NCBI RefSeq assembly: GCF_003063355.1
Contig: NZ_NESH01000001.1
Location: 620,001 to 684,000, forward strand
DNA length: 64,000 bases
DNA from: Limnohabitans sp. Bal53
GTDB lineage: Bacteria > Pseudomonadota > Gammaproteobacteria > Burkholderiales > Burkholderiaceae_C
Reading direction: 5' to 3'
Part shown: positions 36,531 to 45,665 of the stretch, one piece after another
Position numbering within the stretch: position 1 is the first letter of the stretch
Layout of the letters: every line of letters begins with the position of its first letter
Position numbers and translations under genes: made by a program
The notes under the pieces: model-generated
Seen by the model: the letters and a program-made list of their open reading frames with translations, nothing else
Told to the model about the DNA's origin: nothing
Database searches by the model: none

Positions 36531-36630
36531 TCTTCCCTCCCCTTACTTGTTACCAACACTTTGCCGGTATCTGGTCGTGTTTCCTGACCTTGGCCGTTAA
36601 CATGCAGGGTCTGATTTCCGGGAGAAAACA

Positions 36631-37314
36631 ATGATCCAGCTCTACATCGCCAACAAAAACTATTCGTCCTGGTCTATGCGCCCTTGGGTGCTGCTGCGCC
36701 AAGCGGGCATCGACTTTGAAGAGATCTATGTGCGCTTTGACAGCTTCGCGCCCGATTCGCAGTTCAAGGCCGCGCTCAAAGACGTCAACCCGGTGGGCAA
36801 GGTGCCCGTGCTGGTGCACGATGGCCTGGCCGTGTGGGACACACTGGCGATTGCCGAATACGTGGCCGAGCAGTTTCCCGACAGACAAGTCTGGCCGCAA
36901 GACCGCGCCGCCCGGGCTCGCGCGCGAAGCGTCTGCGCCGAAATGCACAGCGGCTTTTCGGGTCTGCGCAGCGCCTGCCCGATGAACATCGAGGCGCACC
37001 TGCCTGAAATTGGCGCATTGGCCCTGCGCGACAAACCCGCCGTACGCGCAGACCTGGCACGCATCTGCAGCCTCTGGAGTGGTCTGCTGCAAGAACACGG
37101 CGGCCCCATGCTGTTTGGCCAATTCACAGTCGCCGACGCCTACTTTGCCCCAGTGGTCATGCGCCTGAAAACCTACGCCCTGCCGGTGCCGTCGGATGTG
37201 GCCGCTTACATGGACCGCGTGTGCGCCCTGCCCGGCGTCAAAGCCTGGATCGATGAGGCGCTGGCCGAGCAGGACTTCATCGACTTCGAAGAGCCTTTCC
37301 GGATGGCTCGCTGA
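36631..37314 (+). CDS. Glutathione S-transferase family protein
   Basis: A 227-residue cytosolic GST. The N-terminal thioredoxin-like domain (NKNYSSWSMRPWVLLRQAG) carries the conserved Ser in the SSWSMRPW segment, and a KVPVLVHDG stretch near residue 55 is the usual cis-Pro/glutathione contact. An all-helical C-terminal domain follows. A GGGAG site lies 7 bases before the ATG. The substrate is unknown. cca follows 14 bases later on the same strand. Confidence 0.9.
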   Translation: MIQLYIANKNYSSWSMRPWVLLRQAGIDFEEIYVRFDSFAPDSQFKAALKDVNPVGKVPVLVHDGLAVWDTLAIAEYVAEQFPDRQVWPQDRAARARARSVCAEMHSGFSGLRSACPMNIEAHLPEIGALALRDKPAVRADLARICSLWSGLLQEHGGPMLFGQFTVADAYFAPVVMRLKTYALPVPSDVAAYMDRVCALPGVKAWIDEALAEQDFIDFEEPFRMAR

Positions 37315-37328
37315 AGGCAGACACGGAC

Positions 37329-38591
37329 ATGCAGGTTTTTGTCGTCGGCGGTGCGGTGCGTGATGCTTTGATGGGCCTGCCCGTCAACGACCGCGACTGG
37401 GTGGTGGTGGGCAGCACGCCCGAGGCCATGACCGCGCAGAGCTTTGTACCAGTAGGCAAGGACTTTCCGGTGTTTTTGCACCCGCAGACCCGCGAGGAAT
37501 ACGCACTGGCCCGCACTGAGCGCAAGACAGCGCGGGGCTACAAAGGTTTTGCGGTGCAGGCCGCGCCCGACGTCACGCTCGAAGAAGACCTGGCCCGGCG
37601 CGACCTCACGGTCAACGCCATGGCCGTGCCCGAGGCGCTGGCGCACAAAGCCCCCAGCGCCTGGACAGGCAAGATCGTTGACCCATACGGTGGCCAGCGT
37701 GACCTGCAAGCCAAGGTGCTGCGCCACGTGACCGAGGCCTTTGCCGAAGACCCGGTGCGCATCCTGCGGCTGGCACGCTTTGCTGCGCGTTTTTCCGACT
37801 TCTCTGTAGCCGATGAAACGATGGCCTTGATGCGCCAGATGGTCGAGGACGGCGAGGTGGACCACTTGGTGCCCGAACGCGTCTGGCAAGAGTTGGTCAA
37901 AGGCATGATGAGCGATCGGCCCTCTCGCATGTTCGAGGTACTGCGCACATGCGGCGCCCTGAAGGTGCTGCTGCCCGAAATGGACCGTTTGTGGGGCGTG
38001 CCCCAGCGCCCGGAATACCACCCCGAAATCGACACGGGCGTGCACATGATGCTGGTGATGGACATGGCTGCACGCTTGAACATGCCGCTGTCGGTGCGTA
38101 TGGCCTGCCTGATGCACGACCTGGGCAAAGGCACCACACCTGCCGACGTGCTGCCACGCCACCTCGGCCACGAAGGGCGCAGCGTCAAATTGCTGCAAAA
38201 AGTGTGTGAGCGCCTGCGCGTGCCGACCGACTGCAAGGAACTGGCCGAGGTGGTGGCACGTGAACACGGCAACATCCACCGCAGCGCCGAGCTCGGGCCA
38301 GAGGCCTTGATGCGTTTGCTCGACCGTTGCGACGCCATTCGCCAGCCAGAGCGCTTTGCGCGGGTGTTGCAAGCGTGTGAGTGCGATGCACGGGGACGGC
38401 TGGGGTTTGAAGAAGCGGCTTACCCGCAGGCTGGGCGCTTGTTGAAAGTCCAGCACCTTGTTTTGGGCGTCAAAACAGCCGAAATTGCTGCGTTGGCTCA
38501 GCAAGAAGGTTTGAAAGGTCAGGACATAGGCCAACGAATTTTTAAAGCCAGAGCTCGCGCCTTGGCAGACATAGATTCGAGCCCCTTATGA
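37329..38591 (+). CDS. cca: Multifunctional CCA tRNA nucleotidyltransferase
   Basis: Adds and repairs the CCA end of tRNAs. It has 420 residues, the long betaproteobacterial/gammaproteobacterial form. The nucleotidyltransferase head has GGAVRDALMG at 7-16, the metal-binding NDRDW and RRDLTVNAM. A C-terminal HD phosphohydrolase domain (MHDLGKG, near 257-263) is present, as in E. coli Cca. The stop overlaps the next small gene (ATGA). Confidence 0.96.
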   Translation: MQVFVVGGAVRDALMGLPVNDRDWVVVGSTPEAMTAQSFVPVGKDFPVFLHPQTREEYALARTERKTARGYKGFAVQAAPDVTLEEDLARRDLTVNAMAVPEALAHKAPSAWTGKIVDPYGGQRDLQAKVLRHVTEAFAEDPVRILRLARFAARFSDFSVADETMALMRQMVEDGEVDHLVPERVWQELVKGMMSDRPSRMFEVLRTCGALKVLLPEMDRLWGVPQRPEYHPEIDTGVHMMLVMDMAARLNMPLSVRMACLMHDLGKGTTPADVLPRHLGHEGRSVKLLQKVCERLRVPTDCKELAEVVAREHGNIHRSAELGPEALMRLLDRCDAIRQPERFARVLQACECDARGRLGFEEAAYPQAGRLLKVQHLVLGVKTAEIAALAQQEGLKGQDIGQRIFKARARALADIDSSPL

Positions 38592-38872
38592 AATGGCTCG
38601 TTCGTGCCTGGCTCAGCGTCAACGTATTGGTGCTGGCGCAAGCCATACTGGCTCGAGAAACGCCCTCCAGTGGCGGTGAGTTGGCCATGCTGATGTATTT
38701 GCTGAATATGCCCTCATCCGTTTTGACAGGCATAGGCCTGAATACTTTGGGCACGGTCAACAACCCATCTCACGCTATCCACATGTTGTTGATTTGGATG
38801 CCATTTTTCACTCTGGGCGCCATTCAATGGCTATTGCTGGGATGGCTGATCCGAAAAATCTCAAGGTCGTAG
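38588..38872 (+). CDS. Small predicted membrane protein, unknown
   Basis: 94 residues with two clear hydrophobic segments (about 5-22 and 65-88) and a weaker one near 33-50, suggesting an inner-membrane protein. It ends in basic residues (IRKISRS). I do not recognise the family. The ATG overlaps the cca stop by four bases, which supports translation, but the lower GC and lack of a known family leave some doubt. Confidence 0.6.
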   Translation: MKWLVRAWLSVNVLVLAQAILARETPSSGGELAMLMYLLNMPSSVLTGIGLNTLGTVNNPSHAIHMLLIWMPFFTLGAIQWLLLGWLIRKISRS

Positions 38873-38918
38873 TAACTCTCTCAGATCTGAGACCTCGCCG
38901 TCGGTCCTGAACACACCT

Positions 38919-39365
38919 TCAAAGATGCGAACGCGTCCAGTCGGCAATGTCTTGCGCGGTGCGAAATGCACCCGCCTGTCGGGCGACTTCTTTGCCGCCG
39001 ACAAACAAGGCAAGTGTGGGGATGCTGCGGATGTTGAAGCGGGCGGCGATGGCCTGCGCTTCTTCGGTGTTGAGTTTGGCCACCCGCACTTGGGGCGCCA
39101 ACAGGCCAGCGGCCTGCTCATAAGCCGGGGCCATCATCCGGCAAGGACCGCACCAAGGGGCCCAAAAATCGACCAACACCGGCGCATGGCTGCGGCCGAT
39201 GTGTTTGTCAAAGCTGGCAGCATCCAGCTCCAGTGGGCGGCCGTCAAAAAGAGGTTTGTGGCACTGTCCACAATCGGGTGCATTGTGCAAATCATCCACA
39301 CGCACGCGGTTGGTGGTGTGGCAATGCGGACAAACAATGTGCAAAGCGCTGGCTGAATCGGTCAT
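38919..39365 (-). CDS. trxC: Thioredoxin 2, zinc-binding
   Basis: A 148-residue cytoplasmic thiol-disulfide reductase. The N-terminal zinc module has two CxxC pairs (C12/C15 and C32/C35) and precedes a thioredoxin domain with the active site WCGPC at 71-75. Both features define TrxC. It stands alone on the minus strand, and infA is upstream on the same strand. Confidence 0.96.
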   Translation of the reverse strand: MTDSASALHIVCPHCHTTNRVRVDDLHNAPDCGQCHKPLFDGRPLELDAASFDKHIGRSHAPVLVDFWAPWCGPCRMMAPAYEQAAGLLAPQVRVAKLNTEEAQAIAARFNIRSIPTLALFVGGKEVARQAGAFRTAQDIADWTRSHL

Positions 39366-39460
39366 GTAATCCCCTGTGTTTCAAAATCACTTGGGGGTCA
39401 TGCTGCACGATTCAAGGCCCAATCGCCCTGATTCAGGTCAAGGCGAAGGGCCGGACAAAC

Positions 39461-39721
39461 TCAGCGTGCAGGTGGGCGGCGCGGCGCCATGGGGGCACGA
39501 CCCGCCAGGTGACGGAAGCTGATGCGGCCTTTGCTCAGGTCGTAAGGCGAGAGCTCAAGGGTCACACGGTCACCCGCCAAAATGCGGATGTGGTTCTTGC
39601 GCATCTTGCCAGCCGAATAAGCAATCAGTTGGTGGCCGTTGTCCAGGGTCACGCGAAAACGGGTGTCGGGCAACACCTCGTTGACAACGCCCATCAGTTC
39701 AATCAGTTCTTCTTTAGCCAT
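39461..39721 (-). CDS. infA: Translation initiation factor IF-1
   Basis: An 86-residue S1/OB-fold factor that binds the 30S A site. The core matches IF-1 ([70 protein letters not shown]). It carries an extra ~14-residue Pro/Arg-rich tail beyond the usual 72 residues. It lies away from ribosomal protein genes, so this may be the second infA copy found in many Burkholderiales. Its start is 14 bases after the upstream small gene. Confidence 0.93.
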   Translation of the reverse strand: MAKEELIELMGVVNEVLPDTRFRVTLDNGHQLIAYSAGKMRKNHIRILAGDRVTLELSPYDLSKGRISFRHLAGRAPMAPRRPPAR

Positions 39722-39735
39722 TTAAAACGTCTTTC

Positions 39736-39987
39736 TCAAAGCAGGATCGGTTTTGTCGTCTGGCGCTCTACCCACAACAAGCCTTCATCGAGGGCGTATT
39801 GGCTGGCGGCGGCCGGGGTGGCGAATTCGGGCACAAACCGCATCACACGGTCGGTGCTGGCGCTGCCACGGCCACTGGCCACGGACACTTGCGCGCCAAA
39901 TGCGCCATTGGGCAAAGCCCTGGAGCACGGCTGAATTCGGAATTTTCCCATGGAGATGGGTTGGTGTGAACAATATGAAATGGTCAT
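39736..39987 (-). CDS. Small conserved hypothetical protein upstream of infA
   Basis: About 83 residues from an ATG at 39987; an internal ATG at 39951 is an alternative. The sequence (MGKFRIQPCSRALPNGAFGAQVSVASGRGSASTDRVMRF... AASQYALDEGLLWVE) reads like a folded small domain, but I do not recognise the family. No clear ribosome site precedes either start. It is 14 bases upstream of infA on the same strand, so the two are probably co-transcribed. Confidence 0.6.
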   Translation of the reverse strand: MTISYCSHQPISMGKFRIQPCSRALPNGAFGAQVSVASGRGSASTDRVMRFVPEFATPAAASQYALDEGLLWVERQTTKPILL

Positions 39988-40326
39988 GTATTTTAACGGA
40001 GGGGGTCGAACCGCTTTTTTCGGCCCTCTTGGGGGCTGTGCAGCGGCACGGGTCTTGGCATGTCCTGCTGCCAAAAAAGCGCCCCCATAAGCAGCCCTGA
40101 AGGCCTGCCCAACAACAGCACCGTGCAGAGGTGCGTTAAAAAAGGAAGCAAAAAATCGTCTGGGCCCAGCTTAGGAAAGCATGGCGGGCGATGTGCACAG
40201 TGGAGGACAAGACTGGCATCCCTCTGCCGGGATGCGCTATCGGCTCGGCTAGAGCGAGATGGGCATAAGTCGCCAATGGCGTGCTGCACTGTAACACGTT
40301 CGGCTAACAAGCCCTTAAAGCACGCC
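39988..40326. other. Intergenic region, no gene seen
   Basis: 339 bases between the infA-linked small gene and the DUF2905 gene, both minus strand. It contains a 7-bp hairpin (GCATCCC/GGGATGC at 40216-40235) and a CTGGGCCCAG palindrome. It probably carries the promoter of the infA unit. I see no open frame with a ribosome site. Confidence 0.5.
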
Positions 40327-40521
40327 TCAGACCCAACGCGCAATGCCTGCCGCCACCATGCTCAGCAGCAAGGTGCTGGTGATGGGGATGAAAAACTCGC
40401 GGCCGAACAGGCGAAAGCGAAAATCTCCGGGCAGGCGGCCGATGCCAATTTTTTCAAGCCACTTTTGTAGGCCACTGAAAATGATCAGAGCGAGAAACAC
40501 CACGATGAGCCAACGCAACAT
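40327..40521 (-). CDS. DUF2905 family membrane protein
   Basis: A 64-residue protein with two hydrophobic segments (about 3-20 and 45-62) around a conserved core (LEKIGIGRLPGDFRFRLFGREFFIPITST), the signature of DUF2905. The function is unknown. It lies 18 bases downstream of the MidA-type methyltransferase gene on the same strand. Confidence 0.9.
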   Translation of the reverse strand: MLRWLIVVFLALIIFSGLQKWLEKIGIGRLPGDFRFRLFGREFFIPITSTLLLSMVAAGIARWV

Positions 40522-40539
40522 AGCTTGCCTGGGTGCCGT

Positions 40540-41643
40540 CTACAGGCGGTGAGAGCGGTCGCCCCGGGCAAAGCCCTGGGCAGACCAGTCGGTGGTGGTG
40601 GAAAACCCAATGACTTTGAACAACTCGCCCATTTCGTGCTCGTTGATCAGGCGCTGGGCCTGGCTGCGCTCGGCCAAACTGGCAGCGGCCATGCGCTCGG
40701 CCAACCCGAGGTTCAGCAAAAACCAGGCTTGGCTGGTGTAACCCAGCACATTCAAACCTGCGTTTTGCCCAGCCAAGGCCACGCCTGTGAAGTTGACGTG
40801 CGCAGTGATGTCTTTTTGGCCCACCGCCACCAAGGGGTTGTCGTCCGCTTGGTGCAGCTGGTGGCACATGACAGTGCCCATGTGGCGCTGCGGGTGAAAG
40901 TACTCGCCCTCGGGAAAGCCGTAATCCAGGAAAAACGCTGCTCCACCCCGCCCGGCCAGCAGCCGCTCGGCCAAACTGGTGATGAAGGCCTCGCCTTGGG
41001 GGTGAATTTCGGTCAGGTAATCGTGCTCACCCTCGATCTCGACAGGCGGGCGCCAATCGGTGATCCGGTCTTGCCAAGCAAAATCCTCACCGGCACTGAC
41101 CACGCCGCGCTCGTGCCAGACGCCTTGTGTACGCTGCAGCAGCTGCACCGGCATGGCGTCCAACACCTCGTTGCCAACCACCACGCCCTCAATGGCCTCG
41201 GGCCAGGTGTCCAGCCAACGCACTTTGCCCGCGTGTTGGAGCAAGGTGTCGGCTTGGCGGGCGCGCAAGGTACCCGACAAATCAATGATGTTGTAACGCG
41301 CCACCGCGTCGCCCAAGCTGTCCAGCAATTGCAAGGCCAGTGCACCGGTGCCCGCGCCAAATTCCCAGACTTCATCTGTGCCTGTGGCCGCCAGGGCCTC
41401 TTGCAGCTGCACGGCGAGGGTTTGGCCAAACAGGGGGGACATGCCCGGTGCGGTGACAAAGTCACTGCCCGAGGATGGCATGGCGCCGAACTTTTGAAGG
41501 GCGTTGGTGTAGTACCCCAGGCCCGGCTCGTACAAGGCCATGGCCATGAAACGGTCAAAACCGATCCAGCCCCCTGCCCGGGCGATGGCCTGGTGGATAA
41601 GTGGGTTCAGCTCGGATGAGGGCTTGAGGTTCGACGTGGTCAC
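40540..41643 (-). CDS. SAM-dependent methyltransferase, MidA/NDUFAF7 family
   Basis: A 367-residue class I methyltransferase of the family that includes NDUFAF7, which methylates a complex I arginine in mitochondria. Family motifs are present: GYYTN near 41-45, DFVTAPGMSPLFGQ near 60-73 and the SAM-binding EFGAGTGALA near 94-103. The start is GTG at 41643. The bacterial target is unproven. An NDUFA9-like gene lies 5 kb away, also a complex I-linked family. Confidence 0.9.
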   Translation of the reverse strand: MTTSNLKPSSELNPLIHQAIARAGGWIGFDRFMAMALYEPGLGYYTNALQKFGAMPSSGSDFVTAPGMSPLFGQTLAVQLQEALAATGTDEVWEFGAGTGALALQLLDSLGDAVARYNIIDLSGTLRARQADTLLQHAGKVRWLDTWPEAIEGVVVGNEVLDAMPVQLLQRTQGVWHERGVVSAGEDFAWQDRITDWRPPVEIEGEHDYLTEIHPQGEAFITSLAERLLAGRGGAAFFLDYGFPEGEYFHPQRHMGTVMCHQLHQADDNPLVAVGQKDITAHVNFTGVALAGQNAGLNVLGYTSQAWFLLNLGLAERMAAASLAERSQAQRLINEHEMGELFKVIGFSTTTDWSAQGFARGDRSHRL

Positions 41644-41738
41644 GCGGCAATTGTCGCCGAAGGCGAGCAGGGGTTTGCCGGGGCACCGGGATCGGCATTC
41701 ATGGCTTGGCCGATAATTGATGGTTGGCTTGAACGGCT

Positions 41739-41806
41739 GTCATGCCGGACTTGATCCTGCATCCGGGGTTGCGCAAATATGGACCCCGGATCAAGTCCGG
41801 TGTGAC
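41739..41806. repeat. Extended imperfect hairpin repeat (GTCATGCCGGACTTGAT type)
   Basis: 68 bases in the gap between the divergent MidA and SDR genes. Left GTCATGCCGGACTTGAT pairs with right ATCAAGTCCGGTGTGAC with two mismatches. After a left-side bulge, CCGGGGT pairs with ACCCCGG around a loop of about 13 bases. It resembles dispersed intergenic palindromes known from many proteobacteria. Only one copy is in the window. Confidence 0.8.
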
Positions 41807-41870
41807 AAGCTTCCTGAACCCAACTTTCCTGACAATCCATCATCGCTCTAACCACAAGCTGCTCACATTC

Positions 41871-42644
41871 ATGAAACAAGTTCTGGTCACCGGAGGCGCT
41901 CACCGCCTGGGCGCAGAGATCGTTCGCCAATTTGCGGCGGCGGGCTGGCGCGTGTGGTGCCACTACCAACGCTCGGCTGCTGCGGCGCAGGCCCTGCAGG
42001 CCGAACTGCAGTCAAAGGGCGCCAAGATCGAACTGGTGCAAGCCGATCTGGCGCAAGGCTTGGAGGTCGAGCGCATGGTGAGCCACATCTCGCAAACCAC
42101 CGGGCCGCTCGACTGCGTGGTGAACAACGCCTCGCTGTTCGAGCCGGACGAGGGCAGCGACATGGACTTGGCCGGTGCCCGCCTGCAACTCGAAGTGAAT
42201 TTGATCGCCCCCATGACGTTGGCCTCCCTCATGGCCCAACAAGCCGCGCCCGAATCAAAGCCCGGCCAGCGCAGCGTGGTCCACATCCTGGACCAGAAGG
42301 TGTTCAACCTGAACCCGGATTATTTTTCCTACACCGTCTCCAAACTGGCGCTAGAGCGCGCTGTGGCTTTGCAAGCCCAAGCCCTGGCCCCATTGCGTGT
42401 GTGCGGCGTAGCCCCGGGCCTGATGTTTTTGAGCGGCCCGCAAACCCAAGAGAACTTTGACCGCAACAGCCGTGTGAACCTGCTGCGCGAGCCGATCGAC
42501 CCGGCACAGGTGGCGGCCACCTGCCTGTTTTTGGCACAAAACCCCTGCATCACGGGCACCACGGTGTGTGTGGACAACGGCCAGCACCTGGTGCCTTTGG
42601 CACGCGACGTGATGTTTTTGGGTGAACCGAAAGACCCTGCATGA
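41871..42644 (+). CDS. SDR-family pteridine reductase-like protein (FolM-like)
   Basis: A 257-residue short-chain dehydrogenase. The cofactor motif is TGGAHRLG at 7-14, the TGxxxRxG form typical of pteridine reductases (PTR1, FolM) rather than the usual TGxxxGxG. The catalytic pair YTVSK is present near residue 160. Two dihydroneopterin aldolase-type genes follow with 4-base overlaps, which supports a role in reducing a pterin such as dihydromonapterin or dihydrofolate. The start at 41871 excludes an upstream extension through a palindromic repeat. Confidence 0.85.
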   Translation: MKQVLVTGGAHRLGAEIVRQFAAAGWRVWCHYQRSAAAAQALQAELQSKGAKIELVQADLAQGLEVERMVSHISQTTGPLDCVVNNASLFEPDEGSDMDLAGARLQLEVNLIAPMTLASLMAQQAAPESKPGQRSVVHILDQKVFNLNPDYFSYTVSKLALERAVALQAQALAPLRVCGVAPGLMFLSGPQTQENFDRNSRVNLLREPIDPAQVAATCLFLAQNPCITGTTVCVDNGQHLVPLARDVMFLGEPKDPA

Positions 42645-43036
42645 GCGAGCTGATGACCGACTTGGCGCTGAATTGCCGCCGCCTGTTTTTGCGCAACCAC
42701 ACGGTGGACGTGCGCATTGGTGCGCACGACTTTGAAAAGCTGGGCCCCCAGCGCATCGTCTTCAATGTGGAACTGTTCGTGCCCTACAGCGCGTCCACCC
42801 CCACACAAGACGATTTGGCCGAGGTGGTGGACTACGACTTCATCCGCGAGGTGATTGCGCGCCGGGTGGCCATTGGCCACATCGTGTTGCAAGAGACTTT
42901 GTGCGACGACCTGATGCGCGAGCTGATCGCGCACCCGCAGGTGCAGGCGGTGCGCCTGTCCAGCTGCAAACCCGATGTGTACCCGGACTGCGAAGCCGTC
43001 GGAGTCGAAATCTTCCAAATCAAACCCGCGCCATGA
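42641..43036 (+). CDS. Dihydroneopterin aldolase/epimerase-type protein (FolB/FolX), copy 1
   Basis: A 131-residue T-fold enzyme of the FolB/FolX family. The conserved segment around residues 20-40 (NHTVDVRIGAHDFEKLGPQRIVFNVEL) and the late Lys-Pro (SSCKPDVYPDCEAVGVEI) are present. It is the more divergent of two adjacent copies and sits next to the FolM-like reductase, so it may be the FolX-type epimerase. It overlaps both neighbours by four bases (ATGA). Confidence 0.85.
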   Translation: MSELMTDLALNCRRLFLRNHTVDVRIGAHDFEKLGPQRIVFNVELFVPYSASTPTQDDLAEVVDYDFIREVIARRVAIGHIVLQETLCDDLMRELIAHPQVQAVRLSSCKPDVYPDCEAVGVEIFQIKPAP

Positions 43037-43404
43037 AAACCCCAGCCGGACACCAAACCCTGGAGCTGACCGGTTTGCGCTTTGACGCCAACCTCGGCAT
43101 CCTGGAACACGAAAAAACCGACCCGCAACCGATTCAGGTGGATGCTGAATTGAACTTGGGCACGCAGCCCCTGCTGCCCAGCGACGACGACATCCACTCG
43201 GTGCTGGATTACCGCAAAGTGCGCAAGATCATCATCGATGAATGCACGGCTGAGCACATCAACCTGCTGGAAACATTGATCGGCAAACTCTCGAACCGCC
43301 TGATGCAGTTGCCCGGCGTGTTGGGCGTGCGCGTCAAGATTGCCAAACTTGAAATTTTTGAAGACTGCGAAGTGGCCATTCGCATGGAAACCGGACAGTG
43401 GTGA
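43033..43404 (+). CDS. folB: Dihydroneopterin aldolase, copy 2
   Basis: A 123-residue T-fold aldolase that cleaves dihydroneopterin to 6-hydroxymethyl-dihydropterin in folate synthesis. It has the conserved [22 protein letters not shown] near 22-43 with the active-site Glu, the tyrosine/DYRK stretch and a late Lys ([16 protein letters not shown]). The ATG at 43033 overlaps the stop of copy 1. It is closely followed by ttcA. Which copy is the true FolB is inferred from family resemblance only. Confidence 0.87.
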   Translation: MKTPAGHQTLELTGLRFDANLGILEHEKTDPQPIQVDAELNLGTQPLLPSDDDIHSVLDYRKVRKIIIDECTAEHINLLETLIGKLSNRLMQLPGVLGVRVKIAKLEIFEDCEVAIRMETGQW

Positions 43405-43409
43405 ACATC

Positions 43410-44348
43410 ATGAACACAGATACAGAAGCAGACAACGCCTGGGTACAAGCACAAGCCGAATCAGAGGCAGCCAAAGCCGTCAAGATCGAACGCGAAACCC
43501 ACAAGCTCGAAAAACGCCTGTGCCGCCAGATGGGGCAAGCCATCAGTGACTTCAACCTGATCGAAGCGGGCGACCGCATCATGGTCTGCATGTCGGGCGG
43601 CAAAGACAGCTACGGCATGCTGGACATCTTGCTCAAGATGAAGGCCCGTGCCCCGGTGGACTTCGAGCTGGTCGCGGTCAACCTGGACCAAAAGCAACCT
43701 GGCTTTCCAGACCACATCCTGCCCGCTTACCTCAAAGAGCTGGGGGTGGAGTTCCACATCGAGACACAAGACACGTACTCGATCGTGAAAGACAAGATCC
43801 CCGAAGGCAAGACCATGTGCAGCCTGTGCTCGCGCCTGCGCCGGGGCATTTTGTACCGCGTAGCGCGTGAATTGAAGTGCAGCAAGTTGGCGCTCGGCCA
43901 CCACCGCGACGACATGCTGCAGACCTTCTTTTTGAACATGTTTTTTGGCGGCAAGCTCAAAGGCATGCCCCCGAAGTTGGTGAGCGACAACGGCGAGTTC
44001 ATGGTGATCCGCCCGCTGGCCTATGTGGCAGAGTCCGACCTGATCCGTTGGGCAGCGCACCGACAGTTCCCCATCATTCCGTGCACACTCTGTGGCAGCC
44101 AGGAAAACCTGCAGCGCCTGCAAGTGGGCAACATGCTGCGCGAGTGGCAAAAGAAGCACCCCGGCCGGATTGAAAACATGTTTGCCGCTTTGCAAAATGT
44201 GGTGCCCTCGCATTTGATGGACGCCAAGCTGCACGGCTTCAAGGATCTGAAAATCACGGGCGTCGAATCGGATGACGGCGACAAAGCCTTTGACGAGGAG
44301 GAGTTCAAGGAGCCCTCTTTGCCGGGCATTCAGGTCATCTCCATGTGA
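43410..44348 (+). CDS. ttcA: tRNA 2-thiocytidine biosynthesis protein TtcA
   Basis: Thiolates C32 of certain tRNAs. It has about 312 residues from the ATG at 43410 (a GTG at 43398, overlapping folB, is an alternative). The PP-loop SGGKDS is near residues 61-66, and the Fe-S cluster cysteines are seen in [10 protein letters not shown] and a later Cys in PCTLCG. These are the TtcA hallmarks. It follows folB by a few bases and may share its transcript. Confidence 0.96.
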   Translation: MNTDTEADNAWVQAQAESEAAKAVKIERETHKLEKRLCRQMGQAISDFNLIEAGDRIMVCMSGGKDSYGMLDILLKMKARAPVDFELVAVNLDQKQPGFPDHILPAYLKELGVEFHIETQDTYSIVKDKIPEGKTMCSLCSRLRRGILYRVARELKCSKLALGHHRDDMLQTFFLNMFFGGKLKGMPPKLVSDNGEFMVIRPLAYVAESDLIRWAAHRQFPIIPCTLCGSQENLQRLQVGNMLREWQKKHPGRIENMFAALQNVVPSHLMDAKLHGFKDLKITGVESDDGDKAFDEEEFKEPSLPGIQVISM

Positions 44349-44366
44349 ACCTCTTGGGAACAACGC

Positions 44367-45008
44367 ATGCGCACAACAACTCAGCATCTCACGCGGTGGT
44401 TTTTGATGGCCTCGGCTGCACTGGCCTTGAGTTGGCTGTCGGGCTGCGCCTCGATGCGGCTGATCGACAGCGATGTGGTCTCGGTGGCGGCCGCGCCGCC
44501 CGGCATGAGTTTGCAAGGGGCCAAGTACCGTTTCGAGCGCCTGCCCTCGCAAGTGCACAACCCCGAAGCTGGTCTGGCCGAACAGCAAGCTCAGGCCGCC
44601 ATGACGGCAGTGGGTTTGGTGCGAGACGATGCCGCAGCCAGCCTGAGCGTGATGGTGGGCTTTAGCGGCACGCAATACGAGGCCGACCCTTGGGGCCGCC
44701 CCCTCGGGCCGGGCTGGACACCTTACGGCAGCATCGCCATCGGTTCGGGTTTTGGTCGGAACTTGGGCTCGCACGTCGGACTGGGTGTGGGCATGCGCTT
44801 CCCGCCGCCCACACATTACCGGCGCGAAGTCAGCGTGGTCATGCGCGACTTGAAATCAGGCCAGGTGGTCTACGAAACCCGAGCCAGCCACGCCGGACCC
44901 TGGAGCGACAGCGTGCCGATCTTTGCCACCTTGTTCCAGGCTGCGTTGGCGAATTTCCCCAACCCACCCGCAGGCCCACGCCGGGTCAACATCGAATTGC
45001 CGCGCTGA
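44367..45008 (+). CDS. DUF4136-type lipoprotein
   Basis: A 213-residue predicted lipoprotein with a long signal and lipobox LSGC (Cys27). The mature part has the pattern of DUF4136: an early YRFERLPSQ strand, a helix rich in Gln/Ala (AEQQAQAAMTAVGL) and a C-terminal VMRDLKSGQVVYETRASHAGPW. A Gly/Pro-rich middle (about 105-145) is probably flexible. The function is unknown. It is 12 bases upstream of a histidine phosphatase gene. Confidence 0.82.
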   Translation: MRTTTQHLTRWFLMASAALALSWLSGCASMRLIDSDVVSVAAAPPGMSLQGAKYRFERLPSQVHNPEAGLAEQQAQAAMTAVGLVRDDAAASLSVMVGFSGTQYEADPWGRPLGPGWTPYGSIAIGSGFGRNLGSHVGLGVGMRFPPPTHYRREVSVVMRDLKSGQVVYETRASHAGPWSDSVPIFATLFQAALANFPNPPAGPRRVNIELPR

Positions 45009-45020
45009 CTTCAGGAATTT

Positions 45021-45665
45021 ATGGAACCGACACGAATTTTGGCGATACGCCACGGTGAGACCGCCTGGAATGTGGACACCCGACTGCAAGGCCACCTCGA
45101 CATCCCACTCAACGAGGTGGGCCTGCGCCAAGCGCAGCACCTGGCCCAAGCACTGGCACATCGCGAAACCATCGATGCCATTTATGCGAGCGATCTGTCG
45201 CGTGCTCACACCACAGCACAAGCCATTGCGCAAGCCCTGGGTCTAACCGTAAAAATACATCCTGGTCTGAGAGAGCGGCACTTTGGCGCATTTCAGGGCC
45301 GCACGTATGCCGAAATCGAAGCTGAGCTGCCCGAACACGCCTGGCACTGGCGCAAACGTACGCCGGATTGGACGCCGCCGGAGGGTGGTGAGTCTTTGAT
45401 CACCTTACGTGAACGGATTGTGGCCACCGTGGACGAGCTGGCCGCCCAACATCGTGGCCAACAAGTGGTGATGGTGGCCCACGGGGGCGTGCTGGACATT
45501 TTGTACCGAGCCGCCACCCACCTTGAGCTGCAAGCACCCCGCACCTGGCAGTTGACCAACACCTCTGTCAATCGCCTGCTGTGGACACCTCAAGGCCTGT
45601 CGCTGGTGGGTTGGGGTGACACCACCCACCTGGACACATTGGCCAAAGACGAGTCGTCTTTATAA
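45021..45665 (+). CDS. Histidine phosphatase family protein (phosphoglycerate mutase-like)
   Basis: A 214-residue enzyme of the RHG family. The phospho-histidine motif RHGETAWN is at 9-16, a second catalytic Arg/Glu region is [10 protein letters not shown] near 85-94, and the final His is in MVAHGGVLD near 155. The length fits a phosphatase, such as GpmB- or CobC-like members, rather than a glycolytic mutase. The stop overlaps the convergent htpX stop by 6 bases. Confidence 0.9.
   Translation: MEPTRILAIRHGETAWNVDTRLQGHLDIPLNEVGLRQAQHLAQALAHRETIDAIYASDLSRAHTTAQAIAQALGLTVKIHPGLRERHFGAFQGRTYAEIEAELPEHAWHWRKRTPDWTPPEGGESLITLRERIVATVDELAAQHRGQQVVMVAHGGVLDILYRAATHLELQAPRTWQLTNTSVNRLLWTPQGLSLVGWGDTTHLDTLAKDESSL

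Larger units (their letters stand above)
36298..36630. other. Intergenic region carrying two repeats
   Basis: 333 bases between the NDUFA9-like gene and the GST gene. It holds the long palindromic element at 36375-36450 and a 10-bp tandem repeat at 36481-36530, described separately. No gene is seen. Confidence 0.8.
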
